Source: Pseudomonas violetae
GTDB taxonomy: Bacteria; Pseudomonadota; Gammaproteobacteria; Pseudomonadales; Pseudomonadaceae
Reading direction: 5' to 3'
DNA: 64,000 bases
Assembly (NCBI RefSeq): GCF_023072615.1
Contig: NZ_JAKNRW010000001.1
Span: 248,001-312,000 of the forward strand
The notes beneath the pieces were generated by a model that was not told where the DNA came from, ran no database searches, and saw only the letters and a program-made list of their open reading frames with translations. The position numbers and the translations under genes were made by a program. Below, one piece after another: positions 17,598 to 26,907 of this stretch; the first letter of the stretch is position 1; every line of letters begins with the position of its first letter.

Positions 17598-18734
17598 ATG
17601 AATCAGGTTAAACAGCTGTTCACCCGCTACAAAATGCTCGCCTTGCTGATTGCCGTGATGATTATCTGGCTGTTTTTCAGTTGGCAAACGGAAGGTGGCT
17701 TCCTGACCCCGCGCAACCTGTCGAACCTCTTGCGGCAGATGTCGATCACCGGGATTCTCGCCTGCGGCATGGTGCTGGTGATCATCAGTGGCGAAATCGA
17801 CCTGTCGGTGGGTTCGATGCTCGGCCTGCTGGGCGGGATCGCGGCGATTCTCGATGTGGTTTATCACGTGCCGCTGCCGCTCAACCTTGCAATCGTCGCC
17901 CTCTGCGGTTTGTTGATCGGCCTGGGCAACGGCTACATGACCGCCTACCTGCGCGTCCCCTCCTTCATCGTCGGCCTGGGCGGTATGCTGGCGTTTCGCG
18001 GGGTGCTGCTGGGCATTACCGGCGGCACTACCATTGCCCCGGTTTCGCCTGATCTGGTCTACATAGGCCAGGGTTACCTGCCACAAATGGCGGGGGTAGT
18101 GCTCGGCGTCCTGCTTTTTGGCCTGACCCTGTTCCTTACCTGGCGTCAGCGCCTCAACCGCGCCCTGCATGGTTTGTCCATGCACTCGCTACTGCGTGAC
18201 AGCGTGCGTGTGATACTGATCGGCGTAGTGTTGGCCGGGTTCGTCTACACCCTCAACAGCTATGATGGTATTCCGGTGCCAGTGCTACTCTTGCTAGTTC
18301 TGCTGGGAATGTTCAGTTACGTCACTAACCAGACCGTGTTCGGCCGCCGTATCTATTCGGTGGGTAGCAACATGGAGGCCACGCGCCTGTCCGGCATCAA
18401 TGTGCAGGCGGTCAAGCTGTGGATCTTCGGCATTATGGGTGTTATGTGCGCCCTCGCCGGTCTGGTCAACACCGCTCGCCTCGCCGCCGGCTCACCCTCC
18501 GCTGGCAACATGAGCGAACTGGATGCCATCGCGGCATGCTTCATAGGTGGGACGTCCATGCGCGGTGGCTCGGGCACCGTATATGGTGCGCTGATGGGAG
18601 CACTGGTGATTAGCAGCCTGGATAACGGGATGTCGATGCTGGATGTCGACAGCTACTGGCAGATGATCGTCAAGGGCAGCATTTTGGTGCTAGCGGTTTG
18701 GGTGGATGTCAGTACGCGAGCAGGACGGCGCTAA
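17598..18734 (+). CDS. xylH: D-xylose ABC transporter, permease
   Basis: A 378-residue permease of the BPD_transp_2/AraH-RbsC-XylH family, with eight to ten hydrophobic helices. Landmarks are NLSNLLRQMSITGILACGMV, ISGEIDLSVGSMLGL, VPSFIVGLGGMLAFRG, GRRIYSVGSNMEATRLSGI and FIGGTSMRGGSGT. The long inserted loop near 190 is seen in XylH rather than RbsC. It completes the xylFGH importer, and there is no spacer from xylG. Confidence 0.95.
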   Translation: MNQVKQLFTRYKMLALLIAVMIIWLFFSWQTEGGFLTPRNLSNLLRQMSITGILACGMVLVIISGEIDLSVGSMLGLLGGIAAILDVVYHVPLPLNLAIVALCGLLIGLGNGYMTAYLRVPSFIVGLGGMLAFRGVLLGITGGTTIAPVSPDLVYIGQGYLPQMAGVVLGVLLFGLTLFLTWRQRLNRALHGLSMHSLLRDSVRVILIGVVLAGFVYTLNSYDGIPVPVLLLLVLLGMFSYVTNQTVFGRRIYSVGSNMEATRLSGINVQAVKLWIFGIMGVMCALAGLVNTARLAAGSPSAGNMSELDAIAACFIGGTSMRGGSGTVYGALMGALVISSLDNGMSMLDVDSYWQMIVKGSILVLAVWVDVSTRAGRR

Positions 18735-18833
18735 CGGCTCCCACTTCTGTGGTCATCCCTATTTGTGCAGTACTGTTCACGCAGGTGCACAACCGCTGGA
18801 TCACCGGTCGGCTGTCATGGGCTTTGTTTTCAT

Positions 18834-19150
18834 CTATGCTTTTTCCCAGACGGAAGTCACGTTGAAGCAGTCAGGATCAAACAAGTAGTGCGCGGGCATC
18901 TCTGCAAACCGGGCATTGACCGTCCGTAACTTCGCCTTATTGGCCTTGCCGGTCGGCGTCTTCATTTTGTCGTAGCTACCGCGGCATCACACCCAGCGCT
19001 CCAAACCACAGGGCATGAGCATCGAACAACAGCTCATGGCCTTGGCTGGGGTACGCACAGCTTCATGCAGGAAATCTGAATGCGTCGAAATAGGCCGTCG
19101 ATCAGCAGGCCGTCGTCACTTCAGCCGAACGGAATGACCTCACAGAGTGC
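18834..19150 (-). pseudogene. IS21-family istA remnant
   Basis: Reverse-strand pieces match the intact IstA at 49697-51205: [61 protein letters not shown] and FNVTSVWEKA followed by a stop. They lie in different frames, with a stop before SDDGLL. It is the central catalytic part only, without either end of the IS. Confidence 0.8.
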
Positions 19151-19261
19151 GAACGCCAATGGCACTCGCGATACTGGAAAGCCTAGTCGCCTCCCAGTCA
19201 CCTGAGTGGCCAGCACAGCCAAGCTGGTTGCGCTTGCACGCGATTCGCCATCCCTGGCGTA

Positions 19262-19645
19262 CATCGAGTAGGAGGCGGGCTTACATCCGCCGCCCTCTCA
19301 CCGTACCTACGGTTCCGTATACGGCGGTTCAGGTCATGCGGCTAAGCCGGTTTATCGTGTCCCGTATCGATATCATCCCGAGCCGAGCCCACAGCTTTTT
19401 CGGCAGCGCCTGATTCATATGCGAAGCTCCCGAACGCCACCATGGGCCTCGGTCATTGACCGCCGATTTCCATGTCCGCGCCTCATCGAGCCCCAAACGT
19501 ATCAAGTCGCACGCCCTCGTAGAGGCTCGCTTCCATTGACGCCAGATGACACAACGAAACTTGTGACGTACCCAGCCGTCCAGTTCATCAAGTAGCCGTT
19601 TGCTCTGACTCAGTTTGAGGTAGCCAGCGAGGCCACCACAGCCAA
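19262..19645 (-). pseudogene. Group II intron 3' fragment with maturase C-terminus
   Basis: The reverse strand encodes GYLKLSQSKRLLDELDGWVR, a CVIWRQWKR block and RGPWWRSGASHMNQALPKKL, then a stop. This is the maturase (GIIM) domain at the end of group II intron reverse transcriptases. Directly after it come GAACCGCCGTATACGG and a GC-rich hairpin ending CTACTCGAT, typical of the intron 3' end (domains V-VI). The polymerase part is absent. Two similar segments of about 60 bp (encoding QFGCGG / QLGCAG-like strings) flank it on each side. Confidence 0.7.
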
Positions 19646-19684
19646 ACTGGTTGTGCTTCGCGCAAAGCGCCCTGCCTGGCGCAC

Positions 19685-19714
19685 CAAAAAAAGCGGACAG
19701 CCATGGCTGTCCGC
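19685..19714 (-). terminator. Rho-independent terminator of the oprB-like gene
   Basis: A perfect stem GCGGACAGCC / GGCTGTCCGC followed, on the reverse strand, by seven T residues, 37 bp after the porin stop. Confidence 0.9.
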
Positions 19715-19750
19715 AAATGCGCACATAGAAAGGAGTTTATGGCACCGGTG

Positions 19751-21097
19751 TTAGAACACCGACTGAATTTTCAGGCCGGCGACCAGCGCGTTGTCGACTT
19801 CATCAAAACCGCCTGGGTGAGTGATGTATTGCAGGTTAGGACGCACAGTCAGCCAGTTGGTAACGTGGAAACCGTAGTTGATCTCATAGTTGTACTCGGT
19901 GCTACGCAGGGGCGCGAACAGCGGATCTTCGTAGTCGCTGACACCATTGGAGGAGTTGATCAGCTCAGCGTTTTTCTTCACGTCATCATTGACATGGATA
20001 CGGGCAAAACCGATCCCCAGGTCATCTTTTGGACGTGCATCGAACGGGCCTTTGTAAACAAACATCAGCGACTGGTAGTTGTCGACGACGTTGGTGTCCT
20101 TGTCGTGGAAAGTGGCGTTGGCGGCAATGTTCAGACCGCGGGACGCGTCACCGTTGTGGCTCGTGAGTTGTTGCTGCGCCACGAACCAGTAGCCGTGCTT
20201 GCTATCGTGGCTGCGATAGGCGTTACCGCTGGTGGCCGCATCATTGCCGTTGTTATCTTTCGACACGTCATTGGCATCGGCCGTGCTTTTGTAATAACCG
20301 ACACGGTATTCGCCCGGCAGGTTGTTAGGTTTAGGCAACCAGACCAACTCGACCGGCAAGACGGTGCCCGCCGTACCACTGCCACTGAGCTTAAAGCCGT
20401 TACCGTGCTCCAGTTGCGACGGGTTCTGGTTGTACGCGCCGATCTGTGCATACCACTCAGGCGAGATGTTGTACTTCACGCGGATGGCGGCCTGGCTGAT
20501 CGGCCAGTTGTACCAGATGTTGGTGGCCCAGTTACCCGCCTGAGAACCACAGAACGCCAGGTTCTGGAACTCGCAAGGGAAGGTGTTGAAATCCTCGCCT
20601 TCGCCGAAGTAACCGGCTTTGACGTCCAGTTTTCCGTCGAGGAACTGGTGCTTGATCCACAACTGGGTCAGGCGGACCATATGGCCACGGCCGTAGACTT
20701 CCTGGGACGAACTCAAGGTGCCGGCACGCGGGTCACCCACACGGTCATTGGAAATGCTCTGACCATTACGGTTGGTGAGCTGGACCTTGGCCTGGGTGTT
20801 ATCCCAGCCCCACAGTTTTTGCAGGTCCAGTGCCACGCCGAGACCAAACTGATCGGCGTAACGCGCAGTCTTGTCGTTGTTGTAGCCGCCGTGGAGGTTG
20901 CCACCCACTTCACCGACGTAGTCCATCTTGATGTCGATACCCTGCTCGATCAGCTTGGTCCGCTCGCCACCCCAATCACCGGTCATCCATTCAGAATCGG
21001 CGCTGAACGCATCAGCCGCGTGCACGCTACTGGCCAGCATCATTGCCGCAATGGCTGACAACTGACAGATAAGCTGACCGTTATTGTTCTTCTTCAT
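19751..21097 (-). CDS. oprB: OprB-family carbohydrate-selective porin
   Basis: A 448-residue outer-membrane protein with a signal peptide cleaved after SSVHA. The OprB pattern is clear: the WMTGDWGGERTKLIEQGIDI opening, LTQLWIKHQFLDGKLDVKAG, FPCEFQNLAFCG and a C-terminal strand ending in Phe (VAGLKIQSVF). OprB porins let sugars such as glucose or xylose pass. It is divergent from the sugar symporter gene and carries its own terminator. Its place between xylFGH and the oxidative enzymes suggests xylose uptake. Confidence 0.92.
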   Translation of the reverse strand: MKKNNNGQLICQLSAIAAMMLASSVHAADAFSADSEWMTGDWGGERTKLIEQGIDIKMDYVGEVGGNLHGGYNNDKTARYADQFGLGVALDLQKLWGWDNTQAKVQLTNRNGQSISNDRVGDPRAGTLSSSQEVYGRGHMVRLTQLWIKHQFLDGKLDVKAGYFGEGEDFNTFPCEFQNLAFCGSQAGNWATNIWYNWPISQAAIRVKYNISPEWYAQIGAYNQNPSQLEHGNGFKLSGSGTAGTVLPVELVWLPKPNNLPGEYRVGYYKSTADANDVSKDNNGNDAATSGNAYRSHDSKHGYWFVAQQQLTSHNGDASRGLNIAANATFHDKDTNVVDNYQSLMFVYKGPFDARPKDDLGIGFARIHVNDDVKKNAELINSSNGVSDYEDPLFAPLRSTEYNYEINYGFHVTNWLTVRPNLQYITHPGGFDEVDNALVAGLKIQSVF

Positions 21098-21508
21098 CCC
21101 TACATCCTCATTTTATTTTTATATGTGTGCTAGTACGTGGTCTTCTTTTACATCGTGTTGCCGGCTGATCAACTAATATGTAAGACCGACCAACCCGCAG
21201 CGCTTTAAGCCGCCTCAGAGGCCGCTATTAATCTTTGTCACGTTGCCATTTCACTCAGCGGATCAAGGCTTTCCAATACGGCGTATCGATCTGAAAACCA
21301 TGGGGAACTCGCGGCTTTTCGGTTAACGCCGCTGAGGCCTTGATCATCAATTAGGATCGCCCCCGCCGGGGCTCAAAAAGATGCGAGAGATGGGTTAAGT
21401 ACCCTCTGCGGCTCGCGACCAAATAATGCCCAAGCGCTTGCGGGTGTAACCGGCCCCCCCTCCCCCATCACGAGCAGACTGCAACAAATATCAGTAATTG
21501 ACAATGAA
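21098..21508. promoter_or_regulatory. Divergent control region between oprB and sugar symporter
   Basis: No coding frame is convincing. It must hold the oprB promoter on the reverse strand. A perfect palindrome CAAGCGCTTG at 21431-21440 has the central CG common to LacI-family operators; whether it is bound by any protein here is unknown. Confidence 0.4.
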
Positions 21509-21526
21509 AATGTTATCGGTAACATT
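21509..21526. promoter_or_regulatory. LacI-type operator, site 1
   Basis: AATGTTATCGGTAACATT is a near-perfect palindrome about 85 bp before the symporter start, and is identical to site 4 at 33689-33706. Related sites lie at 24995 and 31036. Confidence 0.75.
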
Positions 21527-21611
21527 GCCGCGGCGAACTACATCCTCTGAGCTGTGTCGCCCCACTACAACAATTACAAACCGGCCAGAAAAATGGTCGC
21601 GGGAGATATCC

Positions 21612-23255
21612 ATGAGCAGAGTCTCAACCTCCGGATACTTGGTCTTCATCACTATCGCGGCTGCATTCGGTGGCCTTCTGTTTGGTTACGACACCGCTGT
21701 GATTTCAGGTGCTGTTCAACCACTACGCAGCTTCTTCGTCGAGCCACTATTCCAGAATGCGGAACTGGCCCGTCACGTCGTCGGCGAGTTCAAGACCTCA
21801 TTGCTGCTCGGCGCTACATTGATCTTCTGCCTCAGCCTGTACTATCTCATCCGACTCTATGGTCTTACTCGCGGCCTGATCGCGGGAGGCCTGGTGGCTT
21901 TTTTCGGTAGCTGGCTGATGTACGACCAAGTCATGTCACTGCCTGATCAGATCACCCCGAACCTGGCGAGCTCGCTCACCGGATTCACGATTTCCTCGGC
22001 TCTGTTGGGCTGCGTGATCGGCGGCTTCTGTGCCGGCTCGGTCAGTGAACGTCTCGGCCGGCGCAACGGATTGATGATGTCCGCAGTACTCTTCATCATC
22101 GCCAGCATCGGCTCGGCCCTCCCGGAAATCTGCAATCCGCTGCCCTTGCAGGACATCACCGTTTTCAACCTGTACCGCATTATCGGCGGCATCGGTGTTG
22201 GCATCGCATCGATGTTGTCGCCGATGTACCTGGCGGAAATCGCCCCCAGCCAGATCCGTGGCCGCCTGGTCTCGTGCAACCAGTTCTGCATCATCCTCGG
22301 CATGCTGGTGGTGTATTTCATCAACTACTTCATCGCCCACGGCGAGCCCCAGGAATGGTTGGTGCAGCAAGGCTGGCGCTGGATGCTCGGCTCCGAGGTG
22401 CTGCCCGCCCTGGTCTTCCTCCTGCTACTGATCCGTATTCCGGAAACCCCTCGTTATCTGGTGATGCGCGGTAAACACGAACAGGCCTCGCGCGTGCTGG
22501 AAGCGATCAACGGCAAGGACAAGGCGCCTGCCATCCTTCAGGAGATTCGGGCCTCGTTTGCAGAGAGCGCGGCCGACGCGCCGTGGATGTCCTTTGGTGG
22601 TCTGCTGATTGCCATTTCCCTGCTGCTGTCGATTTTCCAGCAGTTCGTCGGTATCAACGTGGTGCTGTATTACGCGCCGGAAATCTTCAAGAACATGGGC
22701 AGCCAGGGCGATGCCTCGCTGCAACTGACCATCATTGTCGGTGCGGTTAACCTGATCTTCACCATTGCGGCCATCGTGCTGGTCGACCGCGTCGGGCGTA
22801 AACCGCTGATGATCATCGGTGCGCTTGTGATGGGCATCAGCATGCTGGGACTGGGGACCTCGTTCTACATGCAAAACCTGGGGATGACCGCGATGCTCTT
22901 GATGCTGACCTATGTCGCGGCCTTCGCGATGTCCTGGGGACCGGTGGTCTGGGTCCTGCTCTCGGAAATTTTCCCGAACAGCATCCGTGGCGCCCTGTCC
23001 ATCGCCGTCGCCGTACAATGGCTGGCCAACTTGCTGGTCTCCTGGAGCTTCCCGATCATGAACGACAACGCCTGGCTGAACGAGTTGTTCAACCATGGCT
23101 TCGTTTACTGGATGTATGGCGTCATGGGTCTACTGGCAGCCGGTTTCGTCTGGCGCTGGGTTCCGGAAACCAAAAACAAAACGCTGGAAGAAATGAGCGC
23201 CACCTGGAAAACCGGGTACGTCGTTGACGCCAAGCTGAGCGCCCACGTCGTCTGA
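21612..23255 (+). CDS. XylE-like MFS sugar:proton symporter
   Basis: The start at 21612 (MSRVSTSGYLVFITIAAAFG) has GGGAGAT before it; the longer frame from 21498 would run through the operator. The 547-residue product is a 12-helix sugar porter: GGLLFGYDTAVISGA, ERLGRRNG, PETPRYLVMRG, QQFVGINVVLYYAPEIF, DRVGRKPLMI and VPETKNKTLEEM. The QQFVGINVVLYYAPE block is the one I know from E. coli XylE. It probably imports D-xylose (or a related aldose) with a proton. It is the first gene of a unit with the SDR and lactonase genes. Confidence 0.9.
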   Translation: MSRVSTSGYLVFITIAAAFGGLLFGYDTAVISGAVQPLRSFFVEPLFQNAELARHVVGEFKTSLLLGATLIFCLSLYYLIRLYGLTRGLIAGGLVAFFGSWLMYDQVMSLPDQITPNLASSLTGFTISSALLGCVIGGFCAGSVSERLGRRNGLMMSAVLFIIASIGSALPEICNPLPLQDITVFNLYRIIGGIGVGIASMLSPMYLAEIAPSQIRGRLVSCNQFCIILGMLVVYFINYFIAHGEPQEWLVQQGWRWMLGSEVLPALVFLLLLIRIPETPRYLVMRGKHEQASRVLEAINGKDKAPAILQEIRASFAESAADAPWMSFGGLLIAISLLLSIFQQFVGINVVLYYAPEIFKNMGSQGDASLQLTIIVGAVNLIFTIAAIVLVDRVGRKPLMIIGALVMGISMLGLGTSFYMQNLGMTAMLLMLTYVAAFAMSWGPVVWVLLSEIFPNSIRGALSIAVAVQWLANLLVSWSFPIMNDNAWLNELFNHGFVYWMYGVMGLLAAGFVWRWVPETKNKTLEEMSATWKTGYVVDAKLSAHVV

Positions 23256-23307
23256 ACTTAGGCCCTGCGCTGCGGGGTTGCACTTTTTGTTTTTGAGGAC
23301 TTATGCA

Positions 23308-24078
23308 ATGATCCAGGCAAATGCCCAATACCCGAGCCTTTTCGACCGCACCGTGTTCATTACCGGGGGTGGCAGCGGCATAGGTGCAGCACTGACCCGC
23401 GCGTTTCACCTGCAAGGTGCTCGCGTGGCTTTCATCGATATTGCCGAGGAGGCAAGCCTTCAACTGGTCGCCGAACTCGAAGCGCAAACCGGCCGTACCC
23501 CGTGGTTCCGCCTCTGCGATATCCGCAACGTGCCGTCGCTTCAAGCTGCGATTCATGAAGCCGGCGAGGCGCTGGGACCGATCCGCGTGCTGGTCAACAA
23601 TGCTGCCCGCGACGATCGCCACGACTGGCGCGAGGTTGATACCACCTATTGGGACAATGGGATGGCGATCAACCTGCGGCCGCTATTCTTCGCTATCCAG
23701 GCGGCAGCACCGCAAATGATCACCGCGGGTGGCGGCTCCATTATTAACTTCGGCTCCATCAGCGTACAACTGGCGCTCGGCGGCCTGTCCAGTTACGTCT
23801 CCGCCAAGGCAGCGGTGCATGGCCTGACACGCAGCCTGGCACGCGACCTGGGTGCTGAAGGCATCCGCGTGAACACCGTAGTACCCGGATGCATCATGAC
23901 AGAGCGGCAACTGGAGAAATGGATTACCCCCGCCGACGAGGCACGTATCCAGGAACACCAGTGCCTCAAGTTGCGCCTGTTACCCGAGCATGTGGCTCCG
24001 ATCGTGATGTTCCTGGCATCTGACGACAGTGCCCAGCTGACGGCCCATGAATTCCCGGTGGACGGTGGCTGGGGTTGA
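23308..24078 (+). CDS. SDR sugar dehydrogenase, probable D-xylose 1-dehydrogenase
   Basis: The start at ATG 23308 is preceded by GAGGAC; an earlier ATG at 23303 stops at once. The 256-residue classical short-chain dehydrogenase has a GGGSGIG nucleotide motif (about residues 20-26), NNAA, a catalytic Ser in GSISVQL, YVSAK (Tyr-Lys) and a PGCIMTE loop. With the lactonase next to it, the expected reaction is NAD(P)-dependent oxidation of D-xylose to xylonolactone, step 1 of the Weimberg pathway. L-arabinose or D-galactose dehydrogenase activity cannot be excluded from sequence. The lactonase follows by three bases. Confidence 0.85.
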   Translation: MIQANAQYPSLFDRTVFITGGGSGIGAALTRAFHLQGARVAFIDIAEEASLQLVAELEAQTGRTPWFRLCDIRNVPSLQAAIHEAGEALGPIRVLVNNAARDDRHDWREVDTTYWDNGMAINLRPLFFAIQAAAPQMITAGGGSIINFGSISVQLALGGLSSYVSAKAAVHGLTRSLARDLGAEGIRVNTVVPGCIMTERQLEKWITPADEARIQEHQCLKLRLLPEHVAPIVMFLASDDSAQLTAHEFPVDGGWG

Positions 24079-24080
24079 CC

Positions 24081-24962
24081 ATGAGCGACCAACTGAAGAT
24101 CGCCATTCCTCTGACCATGAGCCTGGGGGAGTGCCCGCTGTGGGATCACCGTCATGATCGGCTGCACTGGATCGACATCCATGCCGGACGGATCTACAGC
24201 TGGTCTCCTGGCGATAACGCCGAACCGCACTTCACCGAAGTGGGCGAACCCGTCGGCAGTCTGGCGCTCACTGCCGACGGTCTGCTCGCCGCCACCGCAA
24301 GTGGCCTCTGGAGACTCGACCGCAACGGCCATAACCGTCAGGTGGCCGCCAACCCGGAGTGGCTCGAAGGCACCGGCAATCGCTTTAACGATGGCCGCTG
24401 CGATGCCCAGGGACGTTTTTGGGTAGGCACCCTCGACCGCGACGAGACTGCGCCCAGTGCGGCGCTCTACTGCTGGAAAGGTGACAATCTTGACTGTCAC
24501 CTTTCCGGACTGGCGATCTCCAACGGGCTGGCGTTCAGTCCGGACGGGGCCTGGTTGTACCACACCGACTCACCGCGCCGGCAAGTCTGGCGCTATCCCT
24601 TTGAAATGCAAAATGGCCGGCCGGGCCGGGGCGAGCCATGGATCGATCTCGATACCCTTGGCCTCCCAGGTGTTCCCGACGGGGCCGCGGTGGACAGTCT
24701 GGGACGCTATTGGTGTGCGCTCTACGGCGGTGCTCAAGTCGCCTGCTTCGACACCTCGGGACACCACCTGTTCAGCATCGACCTGCCCTGCCCCCACCCG
24801 ACCATGCTGGCGTTCGGCGGCACTGACTTACGCACGCTGTATGTCACCACGGCACGCCAGCATCTGTCACCGGAGCAAATCGCCCACTGGCCGTACGCGG
24901 GCAGTCTGTTCGCCTGCCAGGTCGACGTACCGGGGCTGGCCGAACCTGTACTGAGCGACTGA
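24081..24962 (+). CDS. SMP-30/gluconolactonase-family sugar lactonase
   Basis: A 293-residue six-bladed propeller enzyme. It has the family start LGECPLWDHR (metal-binding Glu), HWIDIHAGRI, a GNRFNDGRCDAQGRFWVGTL block (metal-binding Asn) and SNGLAFSPDGAWLYHTDS (metal-binding Asp). It would hydrolyse xylono-lactone to xylonate, step 2 of the oxidative route. The ATG at 24081 follows the SDR stop by three bases. Unusually for a cytosolic lactonase cluster, nothing suggests export. Confidence 0.9.
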   Translation: MSDQLKIAIPLTMSLGECPLWDHRHDRLHWIDIHAGRIYSWSPGDNAEPHFTEVGEPVGSLALTADGLLAATASGLWRLDRNGHNRQVAANPEWLEGTGNRFNDGRCDAQGRFWVGTLDRDETAPSAALYCWKGDNLDCHLSGLAISNGLAFSPDGAWLYHTDSPRRQVWRYPFEMQNGRPGRGEPWIDLDTLGLPGVPDGAAVDSLGRYWCALYGGAQVACFDTSGHHLFSIDLPCPHPTMLAFGGTDLRTLYVTTARQHLSPEQIAHWPYAGSLFACQVDVPGLAEPVLSD

Positions 24963-24994
24963 AAGATTTTTTGCAGAACGCTTTGGCGGTCAAA

Positions 24995-25013
24995 AACGTT
25001 ACCGGTACCAGTT
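24995..25013. promoter_or_regulatory. LacI-type operator, site 2 (degenerate)
   Basis: AACGTTACCGGTACCAGTT matches the operator form with two or three changes. It stands about 85 bp before the dehydratase start, in the only gap of size within the enzyme cluster. Confidence 0.55.
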
Positions 25014-25095
25014 CTATTTTTTTCAGGCCAGGTCTTCTCCCAATCCTTTGAAGATCCCCCTAATCCGGCGCCAGCGCCTGATCGAGAGAAACCAT

Positions 25096-26877
25096 ATGAA
25101 CACAGTTAAACGCCCGCTACGCAGCCAACAATGGTTTGATGATCCCGATCATGCCGACATGACCGCCCTCTACGTTGAGCGTTTCATGAACTACGGCATG
25201 ACGCGCAACGAGTTGCAGTCGGGCCGACCGATCATCGGCATCGCCCAGACCGGCAGCGACCTTGCACCCTGCAACCGTCATCACCTGGAACTGTCGCAAC
25301 GGACCAAGGCCGGCATCCGTGATGCCGGCGGCATCCCCATGGAATTCCCGGTTCACCCGATGGCCGAACAGACTCGGCGCCCCACCGCCGCGCTGGATCG
25401 CAACCTGGCCTATCTGGGGCTCGTGGAAGTCCTGCATGGTTATCCACTGGATGGCGTGGTCTTGACCACCGGTTGTGACAAAACCACCCCCGCCTGCCTG
25501 ATGGCCGCCGCCACCACGGACCTGCCCGCCATCGTGCTGTCCGGCGGACCGATGCTCGACGGTCACCACAAAGGCCAGTTGATCGGTTCCGGCACCGTGC
25601 TCTGGCACGCGCGCAATCTGCTGGCCAGCGGCGAAATAGACTATGAAGGCTTCATGGAAATGACCACGGCGGCCTCACCGTCGATTGGTCACTGCAACAC
25701 CATGGGCACGGCGTTGTCGATGAATGCCCTCGCCGAAGCGCTGGGCATGTCCCTGCCCGGTTGCGCAAGTATTCCAGCGGCCTATCGTGAGCGCGGACAA
25801 ATGGCCTATGCCACCGGTAAGCGCATCGTCGAAATGGTCCGAGAAGATATTCGTCCGTCACAGATCATGACCCGCGAAGCGTTCGAGAACGCGATTGCCG
25901 TGGCGTCGGCCCTGGGTGCATCGACCAATTGCCCACCGCACCTCATCGCCATCGCCCGTCACACCGGCATCGATCTGGGGCTGGAAGACTGGCAACGCAT
26001 CGGCGAGGACGTGCCATTGCTGGTGAACTGCATGCCGGCCGGCAAATACCTCGGCGAAGGCTTCCACCGTGCGGGCGGTGTCCCCGCGGTCATGCACGAA
26101 CTGCAGAAAGCTGGTCGACTGCATGAAAATTGCGGCACGGTCTCAGGCAAGACTATTGGCGAGATTGTCGGCAACGCGGCGGCCAGCAACACCGACGTGA
26201 TCCATTCCTATGCAGACCCGTTGATTCAGCGAGCCGGGTTCATCGTCCTGAGCGGCAACTTCTTCGACAGCGCGATAATGAAAATGTCGGTGGTGGGCGA
26301 AGCCTTCCGCAAGACCTACCTGTCCGAACCCGGCGCCGAAAACAGCTTCGAAGCCAGGGCCATCGTTTTTGAAGGCCCAGAGGACTATCACGCTCGGATC
26401 AATGACCCATCCCTGGACATCGACGAGCGCTGCATCCTGGTGATTCGTGGCTGCGGCACCGTGGGTTATCCAGGCAGCGCCGAAGTGGTCAACATGGCAC
26501 CACCGGCCGCACTGCTAAAACGGGGTATTGATTCGTTACCGTGCCTGGGAGACGGACGCCAAAGCGGCACATCAGCCAGTCCGTCGATCCTCAACATGTC
26601 GCCGGAAGCCGCCGTGGGCGGCGGGTTGGGGTTACTGAAAACCAATGATCGCCTTCGCGTTGACCTCAATACCCGCCGCGTCGATCTGCTGATCGATGAC
26701 AATGAAATGGTGCGTCGCCAGTCCGAGCTGAAACCTTCATTCCCTGCATCGCAAACACCATGGCAAGAGCTTTACCGGCAACTGGTTGGCCAGCTCTCGA
26801 CGGGGGGTTGCCTGGAGCCTGCCACGTTGCATTTGCGGGTAATCGCCCGGAGCGGCGATCCGCGTCACTCCCATTAA
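25096..26877 (+). CDS. IlvD/Edd-family sugar acid dehydratase, probable xylonate dehydratase
   Basis: The start at ATG 25096 (MNTVKRPLRSQQWFDDPDHA) has GAGAGAA upstream; the open frame from 25048 is longer. The 593-residue enzyme belongs to the Fe-S dehydratases: IGIAQTGSDLAPCNRHH, the cluster Cys in TTGCDKTTPACLMA, a second Cys in GHCNTMGTA and a third in ENCGTVSGKTIGE, with a GDGRQSGTSASPSILNMSPE C-terminal block. It fits pentonate dehydratases more than IlvD (acetolactate pathway). It would convert D-xylonate to 2-keto-3-deoxy-xylonate, step 3. The next gene follows by 30 bp. Confidence 0.9.
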   Translation: MNTVKRPLRSQQWFDDPDHADMTALYVERFMNYGMTRNELQSGRPIIGIAQTGSDLAPCNRHHLELSQRTKAGIRDAGGIPMEFPVHPMAEQTRRPTAALDRNLAYLGLVEVLHGYPLDGVVLTTGCDKTTPACLMAAATTDLPAIVLSGGPMLDGHHKGQLIGSGTVLWHARNLLASGEIDYEGFMEMTTAASPSIGHCNTMGTALSMNALAEALGMSLPGCASIPAAYRERGQMAYATGKRIVEMVREDIRPSQIMTREAFENAIAVASALGASTNCPPHLIAIARHTGIDLGLEDWQRIGEDVPLLVNCMPAGKYLGEGFHRAGGVPAVMHELQKAGRLHENCGTVSGKTIGEIVGNAAASNTDVIHSYADPLIQRAGFIVLSGNFFDSAIMKMSVVGEAFRKTYLSEPGAENSFEARAIVFEGPEDYHARINDPSLDIDERCILVIRGCGTVGYPGSAEVVNMAPPAALLKRGIDSLPCLGDGRQSGTSASPSILNMSPEAAVGGGLGLLKTNDRLRVDLNTRRVDLLIDDNEMVRRQSELKPSFPASQTPWQELYRQLVGQLSTGGCLEPATLHLRVIARSGDPRHSH

Positions 26878-26907
26878 CTCAGCCGCTGTCGCAAGAGGGT
26901 TTCGTAA

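Noticed and set aside
19703..21058. A 451-codon open frame on the + strand opposite the porin gene
   Set aside because: It is the antisense shadow of oprB, whose signal peptide, family motifs and terminator are clear; the shadow is Val/Thr-rich without any known pattern.
21936..23096. Long reverse frames opposite the symporter gene
   Set aside because: Shadows of a well-supported MFS gene, as shown by their His/Asp/Gln-rich composition and lack of starts with ribosome-binding sites.
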